A DNA stretch of 64,000 nucleotides from Anaerolineae bacterium (GTDB lineage: Bacteria; Chloroflexota; Anaerolineae; Promineifilales; Promineifilaceae): assembly GCA_019637635.1 (NCBI GenBank), contig JAHBVI010000020.1, forward strand, positions 1 to 64,000. Direction: 5' to 3'. Made by a program: the position numbers and the translations under genes. The notes below the pieces were generated by a model. That model saw nothing but the letters and a program-made list of their open reading frames with translations. It was not told the DNA's origin and did no database searches. Every line of letters starts with the position of its first letter. The stretch's first letter is position 1. This document shows positions 9,125 through 17,353 of this stretch, in pieces.

Positions 9125-11026
9125 TTATGCCCTGCGCCTCAATTGTTGCCCATTATATTCATACAACTCGACGATCTCTCTGGAAGCATTGTTTACCCGC
9201 GATACAAAATAAGCATTTTGACCACTGTGAAGCAGAAATAGATACTTTTTTGCACGGGTTACACCAACGTAAGCAAGTCGTTTATCAAGTGCTTCTGGTG
9301 AATACCTGCGATTGCCAAAACCAATTTTGTCAAAGCCAGCTACAATAACCGCCTCAAATTGTGCCCCCTTGCTGCTATGAAGGGTAGTCAGTTGAATCCG
9401 TTGCCCAGTTTGCGCAAAACGGGCAATATCCCAGGTTGGCAACCTGTTTCCAGTTCTCGCAGCCTGGCACAAGTGAAAAAATTCTTTTGCATCATCCGGT
9501 CGCACGCTCCCGTAACTCTCAACGATTTGATCTAGCTGGAGCCTTTCTCTAAGCGCATCGAGCCATTCTCGCAAGTTCATGGCTGCATCTCGTAAATTCC
9601 AAAGGGCTTCAAATAACTGTTTCTCATGCTTAAACCGCTCTCCCAAGAGGGTGTAGCCCTGATAATGCTCAACTAACTCTATCCATACCGGCAGCAAGTC
9701 AGTGAAATATGGCCTATGCAGCATTGAATCTTTGGCACACCAGTATGCTAATTGCTCGACCCATTCAATCAACCCTACTTTACGTTCGTTATAATCGGGG
9801 TCTTTGTCGAGTTTGTTCAACCAATCGTTGTTTTCAAGCCCATTCGCAATACTGTTTATGCCAGCACGGCCTTTTCGATGTGGGTGGAGGATCAGGATTT
9901 GATCTACTTGAAGTTGAGGTCCTTCTTCTTTTTCCACTAGATAACGTAATAATCTCTGAATAACCGTAAGTTGCATATTTTCTTGACACGAAATGCAGTA
10001 AATTCGATCCCCTCCTTGTTGGGTTTTTCGGGCTAGATATCCTCTTTTTCCCTCTACCATCACTTCCGACAAATTGATGATTTGTTGAGTAGACCGATAG
10101 TTTGTTTTCAAAGATATTGCTTCGGATCCACCACGCTCTTGGATAACCCGCGATAACTCATGAATTAATTCTGGTTTACTACCTTGCAATTCCTCGTAGA
10201 TACATTGGTCGGGATCGCCAATTGCCAATACCTGCAACGGGGTATTTTGGAGCAGGCACAATACTATTTGATGGAATGGTTGCCCCAGGTCTTGATATTC
10301 ATCTATGACCCACCACTTAAAGCGGGCGGCTAGGGACAGTTGCACCAAGGGGTATGTTTGAATAGTTTTTAATGCTTCGATTTCCAGGTGAACAAAGTCA
10401 ACACATGGTTGGTCTGTTTCCAAAAGAGAGGTTAAGTAATCTTCTGCAAACTTTGCCCAATTGAGATTAGGATATCGTTGCCGAATTTTGGGTGTAATTT
10501 CCGGAAATTTTGTTGATGGACGATCCCAATAAAGCCGACGATACCTTCTTAGCACTGTGATTAAGTCGTCCAACTTTAGAGAACGGTCTCTTACATTGGG
10601 TGGTTCTAGACCCTGTGCTCCAATAGCACCCTGAATCGCTTCAGCCTCTTCTTCTTTACTGGCGATGCGTAATGGCGTTGGCACTCGCAATTGGTATAGT
10701 TTTTGAAAAGGTAAAATTACTTCACCAATACAAAAACTATGGACTGTGCCAACAAATATTCGCTCATCATCCAATACTTCAAGAGCTTGTAAATCTTGGC
10801 TTAGCTGGCTCGCCAGAAAATTGGAATAGGTTAAACAGGCAATGCGGTGAGGTGTTTTGACAATGCCCGTGTGCAATAACTTGGCAACTTTTGTCGTCAA
10901 AAGGTAAGTTTTCCCCGATCCCGGTCCGGCAATAACGACGCGGCTTACATCTTCATCAAAGACTTTCTGTTGCTCGATATCTTGCCGGATATTCTCTAAC
11001 CGCTTCCAGTACTCAGACACAATCAT
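9125..11026 (-). CDS. gajB: GajB-like UvrD/PcrA-type helicase (Gabija system)
   Basis: A 633-residue superfamily 1A helicase. Motif I is VVIAGPGSGKTYLLTTK (about residues 30-46), motif II is WWVIDEYQDLGQP (DEYQD box), and motifs V and VI are LTTLHSSKGAQFEAVIVAGF and RLAYVGVTRAKKYLFLL. The start codon overlaps the stop of the upstream OLD-nuclease gene by 4 bases (ATGA), so the two are probably translationally coupled. Adjacency of a class 2 OLD nuclease and a UvrD-like helicase defines Gabija, an anti-phage system. The protein is longer than the Bacillus GajB as I remember it (about 490 residues). The block is clearly AT-richer than its flanks and has no ACGGCCGT, consistent with transfer. 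A non-defence OLD-UvrD pair is the alternative. Confidence 0.82.
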   Translation of the reverse strand: MIVSEYWKRLENIRQDIEQQKVFDEDVSRVVIAGPGSGKTYLLTTKVAKLLHTGIVKTPHRIACLTYSNFLASQLSQDLQALEVLDDERIFVGTVHSFCIGEVILPFQKLYQLRVPTPLRIASKEEEAEAIQGAIGAQGLEPPNVRDRSLKLDDLITVLRRYRRLYWDRPSTKFPEITPKIRQRYPNLNWAKFAEDYLTSLLETDQPCVDFVHLEIEALKTIQTYPLVQLSLAARFKWWVIDEYQDLGQPFHQIVLCLLQNTPLQVLAIGDPDQCIYEELQGSKPELIHELSRVIQERGGSEAISLKTNYRSTQQIINLSEVMVEGKRGYLARKTQQGGDRIYCISCQENMQLTVIQRLLRYLVEKEEGPQLQVDQILILHPHRKGRAGINSIANGLENNDWLNKLDKDPDYNERKVGLIEWVEQLAYWCAKDSMLHRPYFTDLLPVWIELVEHYQGYTLLGERFKHEKQLFEALWNLRDAAMNLREWLDALRERLQLDQIVESYGSVRPDDAKEFFHLCQAARTGNRLPTWDIARFAQTGQRIQLTTLHSSKGAQFEAVIVAGFDKIGFGNRRYSPEALDKRLAYVGVTRAKKYLFLLHSGQNAYFVSRVNNASREIVELYEYNGQQLRRRA

Positions 11027-13029
11027 TCCTCTTTAGCACTGGCGTTCGCAGAAAGTTGTAGCATAGATGGCGTTGAAATTGTAGGTGTGCGTAAAACAAT
11101 GTGTTGTATAGCCTTCTGAATGTAATCAGGAATGCGATCTGCCGTCACTTTGTCTGCAAGGCGTTGTGCAAACCGTCCTTTTCCTTTACCAGACTGCTCA
11201 ATACGGTTGATGACTTTAACAATCAGGTTATGCTCCAATTCCTGACGCATGTTTGTGACCTGTCTGTCCGATGCTCCCAACTCCTGATATACATCCAGCA
11301 GCTCTTGAATATAGCCCACTCGCACTAACTCGTCTTCCAGAGTCCAATCATTTACAAATATACCAATGTCTGGGTGCTGCAAATTTCTCCGTAAGTTATC
11401 CCATTCACCCTGTTTGAGATTGTTTTGCAGTTCTGGAAGAAGTGCGTTTATTCTAGGGTTGTATGGAGCAATTACTTCGACTATTTTCACACTTCGGTTC
11501 AGCCCTTCATGAACATAGACATTGTGTCTTTCCAGGAAGCTGCGCAAGCGGTCTGTATCAGTAAGGGCGAGTTGTAATTCCTGTTTCTCATTCCCGTTGA
11601 GCAAATTACCACCGAGAAATTCTCCTGCTTTTCGATTTAATCCTACATACTTGTCGCCATCCGTCGTTATTGTAATTGGTAAATCCAGACCTTCCGGCCC
11701 TAGAAAGCGCACATAGGGAATAAAATCTGTGCCAGATACATTGACAACGCTAACTCCTGCTCCGTCTAGCGTGTTATGAATCAAACCTGCATCTCGCATT
11801 TTTCTGGCAAACTCAGGCACTAAAAATTGCTCGGCATCTCCTTCTACTAAAATAACGCCTTTTGCAAAAACAACTTCACCACGATTTACATCCAGGTATC
11901 TGGATAAATCACGTTTCACATTAGCGGGCAATGAAGCTAAAGCCGATGTGGAATTACCTTTTGTCTCCCCGTCCCGTTTTGACAAAACGACAAACCAATC
12001 TGGTTCAGCGATACTGACGATGTTTGGGGAATGGGTGGACAAGATGACAGGCATCTCGCTTTGTAAGAAATCCCGAAAAACCAGGCGCTGCAAATGAGGG
12101 TGTAGGTGTGCTTCAGGTTCTTCAATAGCTAAAATCGTGTATTGATAATCAGCATTTTCACCCCTAGACTCTCGCAACAACTCGATTTCGACCATGAGTA
12201 ATGTCAAGTATAAAATGTTGGCCAACCCCAGGCTTGTGCGATCCAGAGACAGCTCGTTTTCAACCAGAAAGGTCAAGTATTTTTGAAGTTCATCTGGATT
12301 GGTGGGCAACATGCCGATTTTGGGATCAAACGTGTGAACGCCTTCGATCATGCTGGTTAAACGGGTTTGCACTTTATCTTGCAGCTCACGAACAGGCTCA
12401 ATTTGCCGAAGGGTATTTGTGGCAGCCTGTACACGATTCGCAACATCTTGAAACCCTGGTTGACTAGACAAGTTCATTGTCTGCGTTAGTCTGCGAAGAG
12501 GAGATCTCTGCCACGAATTAAGGTCCCCTTCCATATCTCTGAGTGCTTTCACGACCCTGAGACTTACCCGTTCACGAAACTTAATTGCGCTTTTTGTTTT
12601 TTCTATGTCTCCACCTGAATACCAGATTGACTCATAATACTCTGGGCTGATCGCCGAATCCAAATCATCCAAATACTGGGTTTGCGGCCGGTACTGAAAG
12701 GAAATCTGGGCTATAGGCGGATCGTCCTGACAAAAACAATCGCCTTGTAAAACAGCCAGGAAATCTTCATCGTGTTCGAATGTAAAATCCTCAAAAAACA
12801 CATCAACCTGGATTATTGTGCCACGAAACTTTGGTATGGTAACATGATTGTGGAAGTCATTTTCACCAAGTTGAGGTCGAAATGAACGATCTAAGACGAG
12901 TCGCAGTGCGTCAATAAAGTTGGTCTTACCTGAACTGTTTTCCCCAAGTAAAACAATCTTGTCGCCTAGACTTACCTCAAAGTTGCTGAAATTGCGAAAG
13001 TTCTTAATTCTGGCTTTTGAAATACGCAT
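11023..13029 (-). CDS. gajA: GajA-like OLD-family ATPase/TOPRIM nuclease (Gabija system)
   Basis: A 668-residue protein. The N-terminal SMC/ABC-like ATPase shows Walker A LLGENSSGKTNFIDALRLVL (Gly29-Thr36), Walker B YTILAIEEPEAHLHPHLQRL and the switch ILSTHSPNI. The C-terminal half is a TOPRIM domain, with the conserved glutamate in VILVEGDAEQFLVPEF and acidic residues in ITTDGDKYVGL. This is the class 2 OLD plan found in GajA, which cuts DNA when nucleotide is depleted. The start ATG has GGGGA 7 nt upstream. It is the first gene of a two-gene operon with the helicase. It is somewhat longer than Bacillus GajA (about 580 residues from memory), mainly at the C-terminus. Confidence 0.85.
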   Translation of the reverse strand: MRISKARIKNFRNFSNFEVSLGDKIVLLGENSSGKTNFIDALRLVLDRSFRPQLGENDFHNHVTIPKFRGTIIQVDVFFEDFTFEHDEDFLAVLQGDCFCQDDPPIAQISFQYRPQTQYLDDLDSAISPEYYESIWYSGGDIEKTKSAIKFRERVSLRVVKALRDMEGDLNSWQRSPLRRLTQTMNLSSQPGFQDVANRVQAATNTLRQIEPVRELQDKVQTRLTSMIEGVHTFDPKIGMLPTNPDELQKYLTFLVENELSLDRTSLGLANILYLTLLMVEIELLRESRGENADYQYTILAIEEPEAHLHPHLQRLVFRDFLQSEMPVILSTHSPNIVSIAEPDWFVVLSKRDGETKGNSTSALASLPANVKRDLSRYLDVNRGEVVFAKGVILVEGDAEQFLVPEFARKMRDAGLIHNTLDGAGVSVVNVSGTDFIPYVRFLGPEGLDLPITITTDGDKYVGLNRKAGEFLGGNLLNGNEKQELQLALTDTDRLRSFLERHNVYVHEGLNRSVKIVEVIAPYNPRINALLPELQNNLKQGEWDNLRRNLQHPDIGIFVNDWTLEDELVRVGYIQELLDVYQELGASDRQVTNMRQELEHNLIVKVINRIEQSGKGKGRFAQRLADKVTADRIPDYIQKAIQHIVLRTPTISTPSMLQLSANASAKEE

Positions 13030-13123
13030 ATGAAATTCCCCTGAATTATGTAATGCCGAACTACTGTACGCTAAGATGATAATGCAAATTCAGGGGTTTG
13101 CCATACTCTAAAAGGATTGCGAA

Positions 13124-13184
13124 ACGGCCGTACCCGTCTCCCCACCAAATTTGCCGAAAAACGAAGGGGATGAGGTACGGCCGT
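13124..13184. repeat. Inverted pair of ACGGCCGTACC upstream of the Gabija operon
   Basis: ACGGCCGTACC (13124-13134) faces GGTACGGCCGT (13174-13184), a perfect 11-bp inverted repeat. Inside it CCCC and GGGG blocks also face each other. It lies about 95 bp upstream of gajA at the right edge of the AT-richer block. Confidence 0.7.
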
Positions 13185-13254
13185 ATACGTTTGTGATAGG
13201 GCGTGGGGTGTGGGGGTGTTACGGCCTTAGCACTGCAATTTCCCAGCGAGCAGC

Positions 13255-13722
13255 TTATTGCGCCAGTTCAATCAAAGCGTAGTAAGTGTCATGGGCGATC
13301 CAGCCCAATTCCAGATCGCCATGAGAAACAGTCTGCGGCACAGTCAAAAAAGCAGGATCATTCAGGTAGAATTGCGCTTCGTCGTAACCCACCACTACAA
13401 CGGCGTGCCACGTTTCTATTGCCCAATAAGGTAAATCACCCGTCCAGACGAACAAGATAACCGGCTGTCCGGCATCAAGAGCACGAAACACATCCGTCAG
13501 TATGCCCTGACGGTACGTTACCTGAATACCGGCAATTTGATCTTGCAGTTGGCGAATGTTACGGTGTGGCGTTCCCCACGGCCTGGTATCCAGCACAGCA
13601 AGGAGGGCATCATAATCCGCTGTTACCCCAATTGCCGCCAGAGCCATAAAAGCACAGGCCGCCAGACAGTCAGACTCAAGACGCTGCGGCTGGTGGGGAA
13701 CTGTTAAGAAGCGCCTGGGCAT
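13255..13722 (-). CDS. C39-like cysteine peptidase (papain-like fold)
   Basis: A 155-residue protein with the peptidase C39-type triad. The catalytic Cys is in VPHQPQRLESDCLAACAFMA, the His is in ETWHAVVVVGYDEAQFYLND, and the Asp follows in YLNDP. There is no transporter domain, so it is not a bacteriocin ABC exporter but a stand-alone protease of the C39_2 kind. No signal peptide is evident. It overlaps the upstream small gene by 47 bp, so the two are probably coexpressed and coupled. The pair lies next to the Gabija-like operon, but a defence role is only a guess. The start is a weak-RBS ATG that leaves the family N-terminus intact. Confidence 0.75.
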   Translation of the reverse strand: MPRRFLTVPHQPQRLESDCLAACAFMALAAIGVTADYDALLAVLDTRPWGTPHRNIRQLQDQIAGIQVTYRQGILTDVFRALDAGQPVILFVWTGDLPYWAIETWHAVVVVGYDEAQFYLNDPAFLTVPQTVSHGDLELGWIAHDTYYALIELAQ

Positions 13723-14029
13723 GAGTTTCTATTTGGGTGTGAAAATCGGGGGGCAAAAGCAGTTGACCGGTACGGGCGTCAATATCCAGGTGCGCCACCT
13801 GGCCCAGGATTCCCCGGCGCGGCGAAGAGAGCAAAATGGGAACACGCCAGACAACGCGCCCCTGGGCCAGCATGAGGGCGGGGTCGCCGCCACCCATTAA
13901 ATGGCTGATATGGCTGCCGACATAACCACTGGCTTGCTGGCGGGCCGTATAAGCCGTAATGTTTACAATCGGCTCGCCAGGAGCAGAAATCAGATGTTCG
14001 TTTGGAGGTAGGGTTGTCGTCATGTCCAT
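13676..14029 (-). CDS. Small conserved protein coupled to the C39-like peptidase
   Basis: About 117 residues. I do not recognise a named domain, but sequence such as ITAYTARQQASGYVGSHISH and GRVVWRVPILLSSP, followed by VAHLDIDARTGQLLLPPDF, resembles conserved hypothetical proteins of cyanobacteria and Chloroflexota. Those carry a similar ending (Val-Asp-x2-Thr-Gly). Its 3' end overlaps the peptidase start by 47 bp. The ATG at 14029 is preferred: the first in-frame ATG (14068) overlaps a perfect TATAAT on the minus strand and could not be translated from a promoter at that box. A further ATG lies two codons downstream. A toxin-antitoxin-like pairing with the peptidase is possible. Confidence 0.6.
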   Translation of the reverse strand: MDMTTTLPPNEHLISAPGEPIVNITAYTARQQASGYVGSHISHLMGGGDPALMLAQGRVVWRVPILLSSPRRGILGQVAHLDIDARTGQLLLPPDFHTQIETHAQALLNSSPPAAAS

Positions 14030-14066
14030 CGCATGAATTCTCGCGCTGCATGAAATAATGAGCTGC

Positions 14067-14072
14067 ATTATA
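14067..14072 (-). promoter_or_regulatory. Minus-strand TATAAT -10 box of the small gene/C39 pair
   Basis: A perfect TATAAT on the minus strand lies about 40 bp upstream of the proposed start at 14029. It overlaps an upstream ATG, which argues against that ATG as start. Confidence 0.45.
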
Positions 14073-14275
14073 ACATGATGCCGTCGTTTCGCCTCATGCC
14101 TGCTTTATGAGCTTCGTGGTGTAACGGCCGTACCCTCCGCGATTCCAACGTCGAGTCTTGTTCACCACTGCGGAGTTCGCCCGCCCACGTGCGAGCAAGC
14201 AGCACGTGGGCGTGCTGCTCTCCTCGAACAGAATATCTGGACTTTGGAATTACCCTGAGCGTGAACTGTTCCCGT

Positions 14276-14304
14276 TTTACGCATGAACCCATTCGCACTA
14301 TACT
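14276..14304 (+). promoter_or_regulatory. Promoter of the epimerase gene, leaderless spacing
   Basis: TTTACG (14276-14281) and TATACT (14299-14304) are separated by 17 bp. The -10 box ends 7 nt before the ATG at 14312, and no Shine-Dalgarno is present, so the mRNA probably begins at or next to the start codon. Confidence 0.5.
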
Positions 14305-14311
14305 TGCGGCC

Positions 14312-15334
14312 ATGACTCGACTTACGTGGCAATCCATCACTTTACAATTGCGTATCCCGTTCCGCATCGCCTACGGGGTCAGCGAGACGCGCCAGGCGTT
14401 TTGGCTGCGGCTGGCGGAAGACGCCGGCTGGGGGGAGGGCACCATTCCTTCGTATTACCACATCAGCGATGCTGAGATGATTGCCTATTGGCAAACGGCC
14501 GCCGCCCGCACGGACCCATTCCCCGATGAGCCGGCCGATATTCCCGCATGGGTGGGCGAGGCTGGGCCGGCGCCGGCGCGCTGCGCCCTGGACCTGGCGC
14601 TGCATGACCGGATCGGCCGTATGCAGGGCCAGCCGCTCTACCAACTGCTGGGTTTTCCCCGGCCACCGGAGATGTTTACCTCCTTTACCCTGAGCCTGGA
14701 TACGCCGGCAATCATGGCGCAGCAGGCAGCGCAGGCAGCCGATTACCCGGTTCTCAAGTTGAAGCTGGGCGGTGAGGATGATGTGGCGTGTATAGCAGCC
14801 GTGCGCGCTGCCCGCCCCGGCGCCCGTTTGCGCATTGACGCCAATGCGGCCTGGTCACCGGACGAAGCGGTGCGGCGGCTGGCAGCGCTGTTGCCTTATG
14901 GCCTGGAACTGGTGGAGCAGCCAACGGCCAAAGAGGACATCGAAGGTATGGGCTATGTACAGGCGCGGCTAAACGTGCCGGTCGTGGCGGATGAATCGGT
15001 GCAAACGCTGATGGATGTGGAGAGGCTGGCGGCCGCCGGGGTGCAGGGGGTTAACCTGAAGCTGATGAAGGTGGGCGGGTTGACTCCTGGGCTGCAAATG
15101 CTGCGGCGGGCGCGCCAATTGGGGCTGCGGGTGATGTTGGGCTGCATGATAGAAACGTCGCTGGGCACGACGGCGATGGCCCACCTGGCCGGGCTGGCAG
15201 ATTGGCTGGACCTGGATGCGCCGCTGCTGATTGCGAATGATCCGTTTGTGGGGGTGACGTTTGATCGGAACGGCCGTATGGCTGTGCCCGACCTGCCAGG
15301 TATTGGCGTCCGGCGAACGGCGGATTCTGCGTAG
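14312..15334 (+). CDS. Dipeptide epimerase (enolase superfamily, MLE subgroup)
   Basis: A 340-residue enolase-superfamily enzyme. The catalytic lysines are in YPVLKLKLGGEDD (KxK) and in NLKLMKVGGLT. The three metal ligands are in LRIDANAAW (Asp), ELVEQP (Glu) and VADES (Asp). The late motif LGCMIETSLGTTAMAHLA is typical of L-Ala-D/L-Glu-type dipeptide epimerases rather than o-succinylbenzoate synthases. The likely role is recycling of cell-wall-derived or dietary dipeptides. The ATG at 14312 is supported by a promoter 7 nt upstream and by the family's usual N-terminus (LTWQSITLQLRIPFRIAYG). No menaquinone gene is nearby. Confidence 0.85.
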   Translation: MTRLTWQSITLQLRIPFRIAYGVSETRQAFWLRLAEDAGWGEGTIPSYYHISDAEMIAYWQTAAARTDPFPDEPADIPAWVGEAGPAPARCALDLALHDRIGRMQGQPLYQLLGFPRPPEMFTSFTLSLDTPAIMAQQAAQAADYPVLKLKLGGEDDVACIAAVRAARPGARLRIDANAAWSPDEAVRRLAALLPYGLELVEQPTAKEDIEGMGYVQARLNVPVVADESVQTLMDVERLAAAGVQGVNLKLMKVGGLTPGLQMLRRARQLGLRVMLGCMIETSLGTTAMAHLAGLADWLDLDAPLLIANDPFVGVTFDRNGRMAVPDLPGIGVRRTADSA

Positions 15335-15434
15335 TGGTTCGTATCCCGGACAACCAGTTGATGCGGGCCGAAATCAAAGTCCTTGATCAGGCTGGAGAAA
15401 GCCGCGTTCGTGATCATCCCCGCCTGCGCTGCCC

Positions 15435-16658
15435 TTACGTATCATCCGGCATTTGGGGGAAGAGGGATACGGGTTGCCCGGACACGGCCGTGGCCAGCAA
15501 ATCCTCTAAAAACACCCCCTCCTCAAAAATCGTTTCTTTCCAACCGGGTAGCAGCCGATCCAGCAAAACCGCCTGGGCCATGCCGGTGTAATAGAAACGG
15601 CCGTCCCCCACATCATCTGCCATCCGCCCAATCTGGTCTACTTCTTGCGACCAGCGGGTGGGGAATCCAGCGTAGCCGTCAAAATCACCATCATCGGCCA
15701 GCAATGGATGAGGTTGGTAATCGGAGTAGGACGCCTGCCGCCAGATTTCTAACTCCACGTAGCGGGCCAGCCCTTCCAGCCATTCCCGCTGCCGTTCAAA
15801 ATCAATCTGGGCGTCGGTTAAGTCGGCGTCCTGGCGGCGCTGCTGCCGTTGGGCGAGAAATTGGGTGACGAGTACGGCCGTTTCCGCCGTTGTTTCCGCT
15901 TTCAAAGCCGCCGCCAACACGTCCAGTTCTGCCTGCCAGGCCGCCTGTAAACCGGCATTTTCCCAGGGATATGTCGCTTCCACCGCCTTAGCCCGCTCGG
16001 CCGCAGCAAACTTATCGGGCGCAACCGCTCCTTGAAACGCATGAAAGGATTCGTGCGCCAACAGGCTGATGTAACCATCGCTGCCGCGCAGGAGGAATCT
16101 GCCCACCAGGCGATAAGGGAAAATGGCCGCCAGGGGTGGCGGCAGGTCATCCCGTATCGTCTGGCGCAGCCCAATGGCCGTCCATTCTTTGGTGGTCATG
16201 CTGGCTGCCCACTGCTCACCGACGACGACGGTAAAGGCCTGCGGCGTCTCGCCGGTAGCCGGTAAGGTTTGCCGGTAGTATGGCTGCCCGGCAAAGTCAT
16301 CATCGGGTACGGGCTGCCAGGGGCCGCCACGCGCCGCCATTTGTGGCACTTTTAGCCAGCCATCCGGCGGATTGGCGGCCTCATAATTCACCAGGAAGGC
16401 GGCAGCTTCGTTGTACACCACCACCGGACTGTCCAGTGTGCCCCAGCCCGGCCACACCTGCTCCCCCAACGCCGCCCGCACCTGGAAATACTCGGCCAGC
16501 AACGCTTTCTGATTCTCGCTGAGATAGTCAACCTGTTCGGAATGATCTGGCAAGCCGATGTTGCTGAGGGCGGACACGGCCGTTGCCAGCACACACAACC
16601 CCACCAATCCCACCACCCCCCACAGCAGCCGTCGCCCACATCCTTTCCCCGGCCTCAT
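15435..16658 (-). CDS. Membrane-anchored zincin-type metalloprotease-like protein
   Basis: A protein of about 407 residues with one N-terminal transmembrane helix (LLWGVVGLVGLCVLATAVSA) and a large domain expected outside the membrane. SLLAHESFHAFQG contains HESFH, an HExxH zinc motif, and about 100 residues later EGLARYVELEIW offers a Glu as third ligand, the gluzincin pattern. No known family was recognised. The ATG at 16658 has GGAAGG 5 nt upstream. It follows the HD-domain gene by 14 bp, so the two probably share a transcript. The substrate is unknown, and a non-peptidase zinc enzyme cannot be excluded. Confidence 0.7.
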   Translation of the reverse strand: MRPGKGCGRRLLWGVVGLVGLCVLATAVSALSNIGLPDHSEQVDYLSENQKALLAEYFQVRAALGEQVWPGWGTLDSPVVVYNEAAAFLVNYEAANPPDGWLKVPQMAARGGPWQPVPDDDFAGQPYYRQTLPATGETPQAFTVVVGEQWAASMTTKEWTAIGLRQTIRDDLPPPLAAIFPYRLVGRFLLRGSDGYISLLAHESFHAFQGAVAPDKFAAAERAKAVEATYPWENAGLQAAWQAELDVLAAALKAETTAETAVLVTQFLAQRQQRRQDADLTDAQIDFERQREWLEGLARYVELEIWRQASYSDYQPHPLLADDGDFDGYAGFPTRWSQEVDQIGRMADDVGDGRFYYTGMAQAVLLDRLLPGWKETIFEEGVFLEDLLATAVSGQPVSLFPQMPDDT

Positions 16659-16672
16659 ACACACCTTCCCTT

Positions 16673-17272
16673 TTACAAAAAGTCAAAACTTTCCTCTTGC
16701 AACCAGGCCAGGCATTGTGCCAGCCGCGCCAGCCGGGTGGCGGCCATCTGTTGGGCAACGGGTAACGTGAAGCGATCCTGGATCAATTCCCGCCGCTTCA
16801 AAACGGTACGGCAGGCGGATTCCATCTCCTTTGGTCCACGGCCGTATTCCCGCACCAGCCCGATGATGCCCAGGAAGTCCAGAAAATCGGCCTCGCGCAG
16901 CAGCAAGGCTTCAGTAGATTGCACCGGGCGGAAGTCACGGTAGTCGTGGTATTCAATCGTTTCCAGGATAATGGCTACGGCCGTGTCCGGCAACACCATG
17001 CGTGGCAAAATCAGCGTCTCGGCTACCTGGCGGCTGCGCAAGGCGTGTTCCACGCCCGGCTGCTGGAAGCGCGGGTACGCGCCCCAATCGTGCAGGTAGG
17101 TGGCAATGGTCACGGCCGTTTCGTCATACACCATCCCTGCGCCAATCAATCCAATCAGCTTAAGCACCCGCCGCACATGCGATAATTTCCAGGCGTCCCC
17201 TTCGGTGCGAGTCAGCTCGATGATGTCAGGCAGCGCCAAATGCGGGTTCAGTACCAGTTCAGTTGTTGTCAT
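16673..17272 (-). CDS. HD-domain phosphohydrolase-like protein
   Basis: A 199-residue, all-helical protein with the metal-binding pattern of the HD superfamily: His in KLSHVRRVLKL, the HD pair in ATYLHDWGAYPRF, further His in GVEHALRSRQVAE and EYHDYRDF, and a late Asp in LLREADFLDFLG. Such proteins hydrolyse nucleotides or other phosphoesters; the substrate here is unknown. The start is an ATG with a GAGAG-like site. It is followed within 14 bp by the zincin gene. Confidence 0.78.
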   Translation of the reverse strand: MTTTELVLNPHLALPDIIELTRTEGDAWKLSHVRRVLKLIGLIGAGMVYDETAVTIATYLHDWGAYPRFQQPGVEHALRSRQVAETLILPRMVLPDTAVAIILETIEYHDYRDFRPVQSTEALLLREADFLDFLGIIGLVREYGRGPKEMESACRTVLKRRELIQDRFTLPVAQQMAATRLARLAQCLAWLQEESFDFL

Positions 17273-17290
17273 GGGTAACTCTCTTTCGAG

Positions 17291-17351
17291 AACAATCCAC
17301 AGATGGCACAGATTTCACAGATTTTATCCGCGTCATCGGCGTTTGTCCGCG
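17291..17351. repeat. CAGATTTCACAGATT-type repeat
   Basis: The words CACAGATGGCACAGATTTC, ACAGATTTTATCCGCG and TTTGTCCGCGTCC form a dispersed repeat of the type also seen at 729, 2383 and 45529. Confidence 0.55.
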
Positions 17352-17353
17352 TC

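Noticed and set aside
9001..13200. Repeat-bounded integrative element carrying Gabija
   Set aside because: The 41-bp repeat is only on the left; the other copy is at 3360, on the far side of unrelated genes, and no recombinase is in the block.
14068..14367. Minus-strand gene upstream of the epimerase
   Set aside because: It overlaps the epimerase promoter and start, has no recognisable sequence and reads opposite a well-supported gene.
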